Under the pieces are notes generated by a model. It had not been told where the DNA came from and did not search any database. It saw nothing but the letters and a program-made list of their open reading frames with translations. From assembly GCA_022376465.1 (NCBI GenBank), contig JACDTU010000012.1, positions 310,001-374,000 of the forward strand: a stretch of DNA of 64,000 nucleotides, read 5' to 3'. Positions 1 through 13,855 of this stretch are shown piece by piece. The position numbers were made by a program, and so were the translations under genes. The number at the start of each line of letters is the position of its first letter. Position 1 is the stretch's first letter. This DNA comes from Cubamyces lactineus. Taxonomy: Eukaryota > Basidiomycota > Agaricomycetes > Polyporales > Polyporaceae.

Positions 1-377
1 TAGCAAAGCCTCTTTAGATCGTATACTGGGGATGACGATGCGCAATATCCTAGATAGCCTCTGGTAAAATAGCGCATCCACCTGCACCGCAGCTCAACTA
101 TTAAGCCACACATTCATTCGAGCGTACCACCGCCAAGACGTACCGCAACGCGAGGTTTCGACGCATTATCCCCTTCCTTCCCTTTCCCTCTCCGCTTAGA
201 CGAGGAGCTCGCAGACGCGCCCGGCCTCGCCGAGAACCCGCGGTACGTCGAGGTGATGACATAGACGACGAATGCAACGGTGAGACCGCGCTGCACGAGT
301 GGCCGGTGCCGCGCATATGCGCTCGCAAGCTTCGCCAGCTGCTCCTTGGATGGCCTGAGCGTCGACTGCGCGGCCAT
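1..377 (-). CDS. Peroxisomal fatty-acid ABC half-transporter (ABCD/Pxa family), 5' end only
   Basis: Partial gene running off the left edge. Exon 1 is 377-144 and exon 2 is 81-1, joined in phase through a GTACGT donor and a CAG acceptor. Exon 1 encodes a basic, low-complexity N-terminus with one hydrophobic stretch near residues 28-42 (GLTVAFVVYVIT). Across the junction the protein reads KPRVAVDALFYQRLSRIL and then RIVIPSIRSKEALL, the characteristic opening of the Pxa1/Pxa2/ALDP transmembrane domain. The family forms dimers in the peroxisomal membrane and imports very-long-chain acyl-CoA for beta-oxidation. The nucleotide-binding domain lies outside the window, so Pxa1 and Pxa2 cannot be told apart. 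The ATG at 377 follows a TGG/TAG simple repeat on the non-coding side. The family call is firm; the exact start is an inference. Confidence 0.85.
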
Positions 378-384
378 CTGGAGC

Positions 385-417
385 GGTAGTGGTGGTAGTG
401 GTGGTAGTGGTGGTGGG
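385..417. repeat. Imperfect GGT/AGT trinucleotide repeat
   Basis: A run built from GGT and AGT triplets lies directly upstream of the ABCD transporter start codon. On the transcribed strand it gives an ACC/ACT-rich leader. It is simple-sequence DNA in the likely 5' UTR or core promoter. Confidence 0.8.
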
Positions 418-3845
<3,428 letters not shown>

Positions 3846-4532
3846 CGTGGCTGCTGTCGTGAGAGGGATAGGAACAAGCAAGACGCGCGACTGCTGGAAT
3901 TAACGCGTTCTGTCACGAAAAGACCTGCCCTAACCTAATTCACGTGATCGCAGACTCTACGCGTCAAGGTCTCTGCTCTGGAGTTTCATCGCGGCACCCG
4001 AATCTGCGTGGATCTCGGGCTCCACTCCGCTGAATGGCCGACATTCTTACGTGCACATCGGCGGATCAATCAGCCTCCGCAGGCCAAGGTGGCACGAGAA
4101 AGCACGAGACGCCTCGGAACGAAAGGGTGTGGACGAAACCGTATTTCATCCAAAGGACGCGTTGGCGGAACGTTCGTACACGTAGAATACAAGATGTAGA
4201 TTATCCGACCGGAATAAATCAACAATCAAATAGCGAGCGGATGCAGCGCGAAGCCGGAATAGACAGCTTATGGAAGTGCCCGCGCGCAGGGGGATATAGA
4301 ACATAGCGGTGTATTAAGGAGTGTTCTGAAGCACAGAGACCCAATGCTGTTGAACTGAATGTTAGCGACGGTGTGAATACACAAATCCGAGGCGGGCGTA
4401 CCGAAGAGACGGTGCAGTCATGCCAATACTGCAGGGAAAGGTGGAGGAGGGTCATTCGATAGAGCTTTATACGCTTTTACAAGACCATGAGTACATGAAC
4501 AGGTCAGGTAGTCTGGAGTGACTCACCTCGCG
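3846..4532. other. Intergenic between MCM3 5' end and small secreted peptide 3' end
   Basis: No gene is supported. It should contain the MCM3 promoter and the 3' UTR of the peptide gene. A possible further splice pair (donor GTGAGT just after the peptide stop, acceptor TGCAG) would be a 3' UTR intron. One CACGTG hexamer occurs near 3943. Confidence 0.4.
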
Positions 4533-4950
4533 TTAGAGAGGACCCTCGCCGCAGCCGGCAGAGCCGTTAGGGCAGCTGCGAGCCTGGTTTTCAAAGTAAT
4601 GAGAAAGATTCAGTGGCTGCTACGCGTAGAACTTACATCCTAAGAGGAAGAGGTTGAGCGGGAGGACAGCAACACTTGATGGGCTCGAGCACTCACAATC
4701 TCAGAACGCTTATAATCCGCGGAGGGGCGGCCATCAGGCGATTCCCGAGCAGCCTAAGTAAGAGAAGGATGAGTGGGAACGTCCTTGTGGACGAATGGGC
4801 GAGGTGAAACATACGAGGTCTGTGGAAGCGAGCTGGAGGGAAGAGTCAGTCGACAGGGACGGTCCGGAAGACAGAGGACGGACGTACGGGAGCAGCCAGG
4901 GCGAAGCCGACGAGGACGGCGAGAGAGAGGATGGAGAAGTGGAAGCGCAT
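4533..4950 (-). CDS. Putative small secreted peptide precursor (63 aa)
   Basis: Not a recognised family. Exons 4950-4888, 4832-4815, 4753-4697, 4639-4637 and 4583-4533 give a 63-aa protein. It starts with a textbook signal peptide (MRFHFSILSLAVLVGFALAA, cut expected after ALA-A). A short polar linker follows, then one dibasic KR at residues 41-42 and a tail of about 21 residues with two cysteines (SCPNGSAGC). All junctions have good donors (GTACGT, GTATGT, GTGAGT, GTAAGT) and YAG acceptors, and introns are 53-61 nt. The fourth exon would be only 3 nt (GAT). Skipping it also keeps frame, giving 62 aa. The KR site suggests Kex2 processing of a short C-terminal peptide, but that is inference. 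Could be an effector-like or signalling peptide. The gene model needs transcript support. Confidence 0.5.
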
Positions 4951-6773
4951 GGCGAGGGTGGGCAGCGGGAGAGGGGATTGAGAGGTAGGAGTGCTGGGGC
5001 GCGGGGAAGGGCGACGGTGAAGAAATGGTTGGAGCGAGGGAGGAACATTTATGACATCCGGGTTTGGCAGGGGCAGGGCACGTGCAAGGCGACCGAAAAC
5101 CGAAAAGCGATCAATTGGGATTGTCAGTCGCAGTCGCATCAAGATTGCGGCCGCATGCCAGGCACATCTGCGCGGTGCGGCCACCAGCGGCACTGCGTTC
5201 GCGCGTATCCACCTCCTCCTCCCCGTCCCCCAGCCAGTCACACTCCTCCTCCATCTTCATCATCAATTAACCGGCCCATGGTCCACACGCTCCCTCGGAC
5301 CTGCCGCGTTCTGCTTGTTCTCTTGTCGTTATCCTCTCTCTCCCCGCCCACGCAGTCTCGACCCGTCAGCTCGCTTCCGTTGCGCCTTCTCTCCATCGCA
5401 GCAGACAAACTTAATCTTGAGACCATTGACCTCCTTACGACCTCTGAGCCTATGCGTCCTTTCCGGCGATATGTCATTTCCATCCTCTGTTCCTGCCGTT
5501 CTGCGCACAAGCGCCGCAGCCAGGGTTGTGATGCTACAGATCCTGAATTTTGCCTCCGTCATCGGCCTCCCTGTCGGTCTCTTCGGTCTCCTCCGGTAGG
5601 CTATCTTCGTCCGTACGCATATTCTGCACCTCTTCGGCTTCTATGACCCTGCCACAGTGAGTGGCTTCCAACGCCAACTTAGAACCTTGAGCGCTCGTAC
5701 TAGGTAGCTACTCAGCAGTCCCATGCATATCACCTACTTTTTCCGGGAACCCGTATCTTTTGCCCAGTGACCTGTGCACCCGCTATCTGCCGCGTCATCA
5801 CACCCCCCTCCGAGTCCCAGACACGGCCAGCGCGCGGTCGCGGTCCACCGCAAATGCCGAGCATATTTCTGGAGCAGATCAGCAGTGTCGGCCGGTGTCA
5901 CCACCGATCCGCACGGTGTCTCAGTCTGATGGGCAGCAGGCCGCAGCCTCAGCTAAGCTGAGCCATTAGCTGCCCCCGCGTTTTCGTCGTGGCTCGCAGG
6001 TAGGCGTCAGTGAGTAATTAGCAGTTTCGCGAGCAGGCCGCGAGCAGCGCGCATCTTCGCAGCATCCTCCGACGTTCTCGCGTCACTCCTCCGTATCGTT
6101 AACGATGTCGACGTCGCTCTGTGTGCTTCCCCCCTGGCCCTGTCCTGCCCCATCGCCCACGGAGAACGCAACGAAAAAAAAGCCCCATCTTGCGCCCCTC
6201 TGACCTGCTGATCAATGACGAATTCCAATGATGGCTGCCATCCGCGCTGTCCGCGTTCCAGGGCGAGCTACTCTGTTTCGAGGCACATTGCCATTGGAAG
6301 GGCAGCAGACGCCCAAAAAGCGCGCGACTTTCCTGGCATGATATTGTGGAACTTTGATAGAAGAGACGCCTTCGAGTGGCCTTCAAACGCGACGATCCAG
6401 ATTGCCCGCCACCAGGTCCACCACAGCGGTGCGCCGTGCGTGCATCTATCACCTGCGCGTCCGCCCACACATCCACCCAATCAGAAGGCACCTCGGCGAG
6501 CCATCAGCACCCAGACGCCCGCTAGGCTGCCCAGGAGGCTCAACGTTCAAACGTTTCGCGTCAGGCCCTGCTCGACGACGACCGCACAATAAACGTTTGT
6601 GCTCGTCAGGGCCCATGCGCCGCCCAGCGCCGCGTGCCTGCCAACCATGGAGGTCGCGCGGCCGACGGTCTCGGCATTGGCAATAGCATGGAGAGCGCGC
6701 GTCGCACGCAGATCGTATGCAAATCCCCAGCTCGAGACCTTGCCAGAGCTTTTCAGGTAATTCCGTCGCCCGT

Positions 6774-6794
6774 CTGTGAGACTGTGAGACTGTG
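6774..6794. repeat. Tandem repeat, unit CTGTGAGA, 2.6 copies
   Basis: Two perfect 8-nt units and a partial third, inside the gene-poor stretch. Confidence 0.8.
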
Positions 6795-8048
6795 CCGGAG
6801 GAGCTGCATCCGGCGCGTTGGCGCAACATCCCTGTGGGCCGGCAGGGAAGGCGAAAATACCTCGCGTGCCCGCTGCCCAGCGGCGCGCGCACCGAGTCGA
6901 CGTTACGGAATGTGGATGGACTGCCAGTGCAGCGATCACCTCACTTCCGTTCTTCTGCGCTGCCAGTGCCGCCGGTGCCATGTTTCGTGTTCAAATTGGC
7001 ACGTCGGCGAAGACGCCCCAAGTGCTTCGAATTCGAAGCAAGCAAAGCAACATCCGGGGCTCCGGGCTCTCAGCGTCGCTCACGCGCGCGGTACGACGGC
7101 GGCGACGGCGGCGGTCTGACGTCGATGCTCTTCATAACCCGTCGCTGTCTCTCCGAACACCCCGGCAGCTCAGGGCCGGGGCACGCGGAAAATATCTAGC
7201 GCTGGTTCAGAGCAGCATGGGCCTTGTGTCTCGCAGCGAGCGCACACGGATCCGGACGCGCCTTCGACGTTCGTGCTGGGAGTCTCAGACTGACCCGGGA
7301 CACAAGTATGCATGACGCAGGGTGCGGGCGACACGATGCCCGGATGCCGGCATCCCGAGACCCGGGCGACGGCGAGCCAGCTGCCACAATTACAGTATGA
7401 TACCGCGCCAGTGGCAGATGCGACCAACGGGGGAGCGGAGGAGGATGCCCTTTGACCTGCCCGACCATCCGAAGAAGTCCCAGTCGGGGAGGCCTCTTCC
7501 GCGGCGGGGACAGCTCCCGCTGCGAACCAGGCTCGAGCATCTGCAGCTCGTCCGCTCGGTCACACGTCCTTCGGAGCGCGCGCGCAGATGAACGACGACG
7601 TCATACACCCGCGCACGCGCACGCGCGACGGATTATCGCCCTTGGCCCAAACACGTACGTAGTGCAGGCCATCTGGACATCTGGCCAGTGGCCACCTGCC
7701 CAACCGGCGCCCTGGATCCAACGTCCTAAGTGTGCAGCAGCCCATTATCAATATGATATTCGCGACAAGTACGGAGACAATGGTGCTCATCTGACACCTG
7801 CCCGTTCTGATGCGCGCGCGCACCAGCCACCAGTGGCAGTCTGGTTCGAGGCGGCGGCCCCGGCGTAGTAGTGCGTATCGGAACGTCCGGTAGAACAGCC
7901 CTCTGAGTGCGTATAGAGAGGCAGAGAAGTCATCGGGCGGATGGACCGTAGACATGTGTGCACGCACACCGTCGCTGGCGAAGCATGTCATGTTAACGTC
8001 CATGAGAGAGCTGTAAGACATGAGTGGCAATGCGGGGCATACTGTGAC

Positions 8049-8070
8049 GTATCCGGACAGTATCCGGACA
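8049..8070. repeat. Tandem duplication of an 11-mer (GTATCCGGACA)
   Basis: Two exact, adjacent copies of the 11-mer inside the gene-poor stretch. Confidence 0.8.
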
Positions 8071-8300
8071 TGTCGCCTCGACTCGCATTAATTCCGCAAC
8101 GGCGGACTCAATATTCGTTGTGGGGGAAACCAAGCTTCGCGGGGCGGTCAGCTTCATTACGGGCATGAAACTGCGCTTCTGCGTGCATGCGCTGGGAGTC
8201 CCCATCCATGTCGATCAGGGATCATATGGGCCGGTGCGTTATCGAGAAGTCGATCACGGAAAAGATCGTCGGGGCGCACCTGCTGCTAAAGATGGGAGGC

Positions 8301-8324
8301 GTGTGCGCGTGTGCGCGTGTGCGC
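8301..8324. repeat. Tandem repeat, unit GTGTGCGC, 3 copies
   Basis: Three perfect copies of an 8-nt alternating purine-pyrimidine unit, a sequence type able to adopt Z-DNA. No gene overlaps it. Confidence 0.85.
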
Positions 8325-8610
8325 ATGATGCGGGGAAATACTGCGTGTCCTGGCCGGTGGAAGATAGCCCGAACACCAACTACCCCGCACTTCTTGTCTC
8401 GATGTGCATGTGGCTTTGCCGTTTCTGCAAAGGACTGCAGATACGCCCAATACGGGCAGGCGACCAGGGCCGATAGCGCGCTGAGAGTGAGACTCCGACG
8501 CCTCTTCTAGGGCTTGTATGCCGTAGCCGACGAGAAGGCTGCATCTGCATCATGCGAATGTATTGTACACACCTACGAGGGTAAGATAGGTACAGACAGC
8601 AGCGTCCATA

Positions 8611-10719
8611 TTAGTCCTGTGTCATACGCAGCCGCGGTCAGTACATTCCATAGCCCAGGACAAGACTCCCAGGGTTGATGACGTACCCAGAGCTTGATCA
8701 GACCATCCCAGGACCCTGTCACGACCTTGGACTGCATCGTAGCATGTCAGCAACATATCGATGGAGGTATCCGGAAGTAGCCGATGACTTACCGTCTCGT
8801 GAGGCAGCCACTCGTGTGCGATGACAACCTTCGAGTGGGCTCTTAGACGCGACTTGATACGTCCCGTCTTCCACTCCCAGAACACCACGTTGCCTTCGCC
8901 ATCTCCGCTGCTGATCCACTTCCCGTCAGGAGAGAAGCCGACCTGGCACGCATAGCCTGCAACGGAGTGCCCTGCGAAGCGCTTGTTGCGGGCCTGACGG
9001 AAGTTATCGGTACTATACACCAAGATCTGGTTATCCAAACTCTGTGCAGCAAAGTATTTCTCTATTCGGATCGGCAGAGTGTCAGCGTTAGCGCTCGAGT
9101 AATCGGTGATTGGTAGGACGCACTGCTTGGATGCAAGGTGACAGCTGGCATCGAGTGCATGTGAGGCTCCGCGATATACTTGATGACGACTGGAATGTCG
9201 AAGTCCCATGCTCGTATGGTCTTGTCGTCTGACGTTGTGACGAAACGCCTATTCTCGTCCACGAAGGTGATCGTGTTCACAGGCCCAAGATGCTGGTCGT
9301 ATTCTTGCGTGATTTCCCCCGAGTTTATGTCATACTAATGCATCGTTCAATCATAGACGTGAAGATTGCAGAGCAGCGCTGACTGACCTGAATGATCTTC
9401 TTGTCAGACATACCGGCAAGGAAGATGTGCTGCTTGTCCTCGTCGGGATGGAAGCGGACGACATATGGTATCTTGCCGTTACTGAAACGCTTCAGGCACT
9501 GACCGGTCTCTGTATCCCAGAGCTTCATCTGACGGTCATAGCCACAGGACAGGAACTTGCGACCATCGTTGGAGAACGTGACGTCCTTCACTGCCTTCAT
9601 GTGGCCGTGGAACGTACGCAGGCAGTTTCCATGAGTATAGACGTCCCATAACTGGATCATGTCAGCGCCTCAAAGGAAAAGATCTCCCTAAATCTGCCAC
9701 TGACCTTGATTTTTGTGTCCATCGATCCACTGAGAAGTAGATGGCCGGTATTCGGGAATAGTCGAACGACAGAAACGCCGCCAGTGTGCCCTGTCCACGT
9801 ATGGATACAGACCTTGGGGATGAAGCACTCTTGTGACCCTGGCTCGTGCTGCAATTGGGGTGCCTCGGATAGCGGCGGGTGCATGTACGTCCGCCCTTGG
9901 TAGTCGTACATCGACTTGCCGTGGAACACGGACGACTCGAGGCCGGGCGCGCCGCGTTTCGGCTTAGCCTTCTTCGGTTGAATATCCTCGTCAGGTTCTT
10001 CTTCAGACTCTTCATCCTCCTCAGCACCCTCAGGCAATGTAGTATCGGGCTTGTCCGCGTCCCAAGTGGCCCAGGGGCCCTCATACGCACCCTCCCCGTC
10101 CACAATCTCCAAGTCGCCTTTGGGTTTCCGTTTTCGCTTCAGCTCGTTCTTCTTCGCCTTTGGAGCCTTGGTCATTCCAATGGTAGCAAAACCGTTCTCC
10201 TGCGCCTTCTCCACCGAACCGAGTATTGTCGGAGCATTAGGATCAACGGATGGGTTGGCGGAGTAGCCAAGGATTGCGTGAGTGAGATGTTGCTGTCGGA
10301 AGGCATGCTCGGTCATAGCTTGCTCCTCTACGTGTCCAGCGAGCGCGTTTTGGTTGAGAAACCTGTTGCGGTCGCCAAACGGGTTCTCCGGCCCCTGCAT
10401 GGGGCGCATCATGTCGTCGTATGTAATATTGACATGGATCTGCGTGTCTGTTGGTCGTGTAATCAGGGCTGTTTGGTGCAGTGGGTCCTGCATATGAACT
10501 CGTTAATGAATACGATGCTGTTTGTCCATACGACAATGAACGAACCTCTGCAAGCACATCGGGCGCCGAAGTTGGTACAAGTGAAGTGGAAGGCTGCGCA
10601 AAGGAGTCATCTACGCGTGGTTTCTTCGCCGCAGGCAGAGAGGAAAGGCCAAAGGTGTCGGTCGTGGGCGAGCGAGGGCCGTCGTCTTCGTCGGATGAGT
10701 AGCCCTGGACGAGAGACAT
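8611..10719 (-). CDS. CDC40: Pre-mRNA-processing factor 17 (WD40 protein)
   Basis: Seven exons: 10719-10546, 10487-9705, 9651-9388, 9334-9124, 9061-8793, 8731-8687 and 8616-8611; 583 aa. CDC40/Prp17 joins the spliceosome for the second catalytic step. The N-terminal half is low-complexity and contains the family signature around [14 protein letters not shown] and [17 protein letters not shown], then a basic/acidic linker. The C-terminal half is a WD40 propeller with [41 protein letters not shown] and [19 protein letters not shown]. The last exon encodes only the final Asp and the stop (ending KLWD), a conserved end for this protein. The first donor is GTTCGT rather than the usual GTRNGT. Divergent from the Myb gene, with 216 bp between start codons. 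Confidence 0.94.
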
Positions 10720-10935
10720 GGCTGCAAGAGCAAGAGCGGGATACGATTACGTAATGCGCCGAAAGGCGCGTTCAGTGTACGATGGGCGTCTAACACATAG
10801 CATATTCCTCGGATGTTCTTTCATGTCCCCCGCTAGCCACCGGCTCTGCTGCGACCTCACAGATCATACGCACTACTCTACTTGACATACAGCATACAGC
10901 GATAATTTCCAAGAGGCCCCTGACCTGGGAGGTCG
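10720..10935. promoter_or_regulatory. Divergent promoter between CDC40 and the Myb-C2H2 gene
   Basis: Only 216 bp separate the two start codons, so both core promoters and 5' UTRs must fit here. No clear TATA box was seen. Confidence 0.6.
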
Positions 10936-13377
10936 ATGAGTGATAAGGCCGTTGGAAAGCCATGGACTGCCTACGAAGATGACCTCCTCAGACAGGCGGT
11001 GGCTATTCATGGGGAGAACGATAATTGGAAGGCGGTGGCTCTCTCAGTCCCTGGACGGACAAACAAGGCCTGCAGAAAGGTTGGTATCATGTCTCCCATA
11101 CGGATGTCGTACTCAAGTCATGCTACATAGCGATGGCTCCATTCATTATCCCCGAACGTGAAGAAGACGGCCTGGACGCCTGAGGAGGACTATCTCTTGA
11201 TCTCCTTATATTCTATACATGGTCAAAAGTGGTCCGTCATTGCTCGTCACATACCAGGCCGAACAGACGATGCCTGCTCCAAGCGCTACAGAGAGGCGTT
11301 GGATCCGTCCTTGAAACGTGACGAGTGGACACCGGACGAGGATGCGAAACTATTAGAAGCCTATTCTAGACTGGGTGGAAGGTGGGGAATGATTGGACAG
11401 GAGCTCAATCGTAGTGGTCTCGGGTGTAGGAACCGGTCAGTCCGCCCACGATAATTGGCCAAGTCAGCTTTCATGGACTGAGTTAACATTGCATATAGAT
11501 GGCGCATGTTCGAGCGCAGGAAGCTTGTGACGAAGCGAGATGCTGCGCCCGCACCCAACGAAGGGACGTCCTCTCAAGTGCCGACTCTCACTCCCACACC
11601 CCAGTGGACACCAAGTCATGATCCTGTCCCGGAACTCCAGCAACCTTGGGATGGCCGGAGTCCTCAATATGTCACACCCTCAATGTTGATGAACAATTCA
11701 CCAAACCACGCGCCGGAATCACGCACTCCTGCATACCTGCCCGAACAGATTCTTTCCGGCGCACATCTGACGGACCCTAGCGCGAGCCTCCCGATACCTC
11801 ACCAGTACCAATACGTCCCGTCCTCCTTTGGCAATGCGCTTTCTCATCCCGGCTCATTCGCGCATTCACCCAACCCTAACGGCTACTACACTCCGCCCAT
11901 ACACGACCCTCCGCACGCGTCCGGATCGTCGCAGCCGGCCATCAATCCTCCGGGGTGTATATTCAACTCTGGTCAATATCAATCCTTACCTAGCACTTGC
12001 GACCCAAGTGCAGCATCCAACCGGACGCGCAACGATGATGATCATGGCCAACCAGAGATCCACCTCCCTCCGGGTCTTCAGGCGGCTATTTCCACTTCAG
12101 CTGCTCAGTTCCCTGAGCAACCTAGGCCGACATTATGGGCCTACACGCCTGCTTCTCCCTCTTCTCCAAGTTCAACGAGTTCATTTGGATCATTCCCCTC
12201 ATCCCCTGCCTCCGAGCACTCGGATCTGCCCGAAGAGGACGCTCCCACAGATGGCGCACATGATCCGAGGGCGTACCATGAGGTAGAGGAGACGCAGCAA
12301 CCATCGCTACCGCCACAACCACCACCTCCGCGGAAACAACACAGACGTGAGCGCCCAATACGACTGTCGTCGCTTCTCCCGGCCACCGCAGAGTGAGTGC
12401 CATCGCACTCTGTATTTTCTGATTTGTCTTCTGTTCTGGTCAAATGTAACTCACCTCCCACCTCCCACTCTCGGCACCCACACATGTCAGTGCAAATGTT
12501 CGGGCATACGCGTGTGGCCATCGCGATTGTTGGCCGGCACATGCGCGCCGAAGCAAAAGCGCATTTGCGACGTCCAAGGAATTGTCGGACCATAGCAAGT
12601 ACGTTCACGGCGGCGATCTCGGCGGCACCAAGCCTTTCCGATGTGCGCTGACAGGCTGTGAGAAGAGCTGGAAGGTGCGGTACACTCTCGGCCAACATTG
12701 ACATACGCATATGTCACCTTGACATGTTTGACTGACGGCACGTTGTGACCGACAGAGTATAAACGGTCTGCAGTACCATTTGCAGATGTACGTAGGCATT
12801 CCCATGTGGATCGTGCGCCACAGGCAGTGGCCGACGGACACCTTCCTTCTGACCGGCAACTTACACTACACTTCAGATCGAAGGTCCACTTCCAGCAGGC
12901 TCTCGCGGCCCAACAGGGGTCAAGTTCAAGCCATGCCGAGCCTGGAGAGACGGCAGACCAGCGAAGCGGTTCGCAGACACACGGTGCCATGATGTCCGGC
13001 TCCTGTCCCGCGAACGGTGACGACCCTCCTGTCGCCGCCCAACCCGGTTCTGGGGACTCGGGGGCAGAGGGCGCGCCCAAGAAGACGGGATCAGGCAGAG
13101 CGAAGGCTCCCAAAGTCCACCCGTGCCCCCACCCCGGGTGCGGAAAGCAGTACAAGCAGATGAGCGGGCTGCGCTATCACCTTTCCCATGTGCGTGTGTG
13201 CCCGGAGGCTTCTAGTGGCGACATACGGATTCTGACACTTTTCTTTCTGTCGTCTCTCTCTCTTCATGTGCGCAGGGTCATCTCGAAGCGCTCCCGATGC
13301 AACTGGACGCTGTTCCGCCGACACTTGCCCGCCTAGTGGCGGAGAAGACACAACCCAGTGCTGCCGTACAAGAGTAG
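10936..13377 (+). CDS. Three-repeat Myb transcription factor with C-terminal C2H2 zinc fingers
   Basis: Seven exons: 10936-11079, 11131-11435, 11499-12392, 12491-12674, 12756-12787, 12877-13189 and 13276-13377; 657 aa. Residues 1-170 hold three Myb/SANT repeats, each with spaced Trp (KPWTAYEDDLL, TAWTPEEDYLL, DEWTPDEDAKLL) and recognition helices with GRT.KACRK and GRTDDACSKRY. A long Pro/Ser/Gln-rich region follows and ends RPIRLSSLLPATA. The frame then crosses an in-phase intron at 12393-12490 into a Cys/His segment (YACGHRDCWPAHARRS..H..VH), the finger KPFRCALTGCEKSWK with SINGLQYHLQ, and a last finger CPHPGCGKQYKQMSGLRYH. If that intron were retained, translation would stop at TGA 12394-12396, giving a Myb-only protein. 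Nuclear DNA-binding regulator; targets unknown. The first donor is GTTGGT. Confidence 0.82.
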
Positions 13378-13855
13378 GTTACCGGTTGTGTCTTGACATG
13401 CTACGATGATATCATGTCGTCCTGTCCTCCAAATGTGCGCTCGGTCGGTGTGCATGTGGCTCCCTTGACGGTCTGTCAGAAAGATGGATAGTCGTGTTGA
13501 AATTGTTGACTTCTACGTTTGCAGCAGCATAGCAGCAGAAAGTCGTATAGAAGCGGCTGGATGCATGTGTATCTGTTCACTGATTTCTACGCGTATGTCA
13601 GCAACGTAAGAAAGCATGTGCGCAACATACCACAGTGGAAGAAGTCATAGAAGCGGAACCAGTATGGCCCCATATGTCCATGTCCAACCACATCAGATAC
13701 TTCCTATGTACCTGTGGCGCGCCCGTAGAAGAACATATCAGACCACGAAGAGCAAGTCGCAGAAAGCCTATGAACTGGGATGTCATTAACAGAACGTACA
13801 CGAAATCCTACGGCACTCCTGTAAAACACTAGCGCAACTAGCCAGTCCAGCATCC
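13378..13855. other. Convergent intergenic region
   Basis: Nothing recognisable. It separates the 3' ends of the Myb-C2H2 gene and UGO1 and should contain both terminators. Confidence 0.5.

Larger units (their letters stand above)
4951..8610. other. Long gene-poor stretch (3.7 kb)
   Basis: I see no supported gene here. The open frames on both strands are short, rich in Arg/Ser/Pro and do not join through plausible introns. No transposase, reverse transcriptase, LTR pair or terminal inverted repeat was recognised. The left end should contain the promoter of the secreted peptide gene (a TATA-like CATAAATG on the minus strand near 5050). The remainder is GC-rich with small tandem repeats, listed separately. 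Possibly decayed sequence, a non-coding RNA region or rapidly evolving genes that I cannot recognise. Confidence 0.5.

Noticed and set aside
4795..5646. 283-codon plus-strand frame
   Set aside because: Low-complexity Arg/Ser/Pro sequence that is antisense to the small secreted peptide gene over its left part; no domain.
12491..13377. A separate C2H2 zinc-finger gene downstream of the Myb gene
   Set aside because: No start codon suits the conserved Cys/His region, whereas splicing from the Myb exon is in phase and at good sites. Kept as one gene and flagged in findings.
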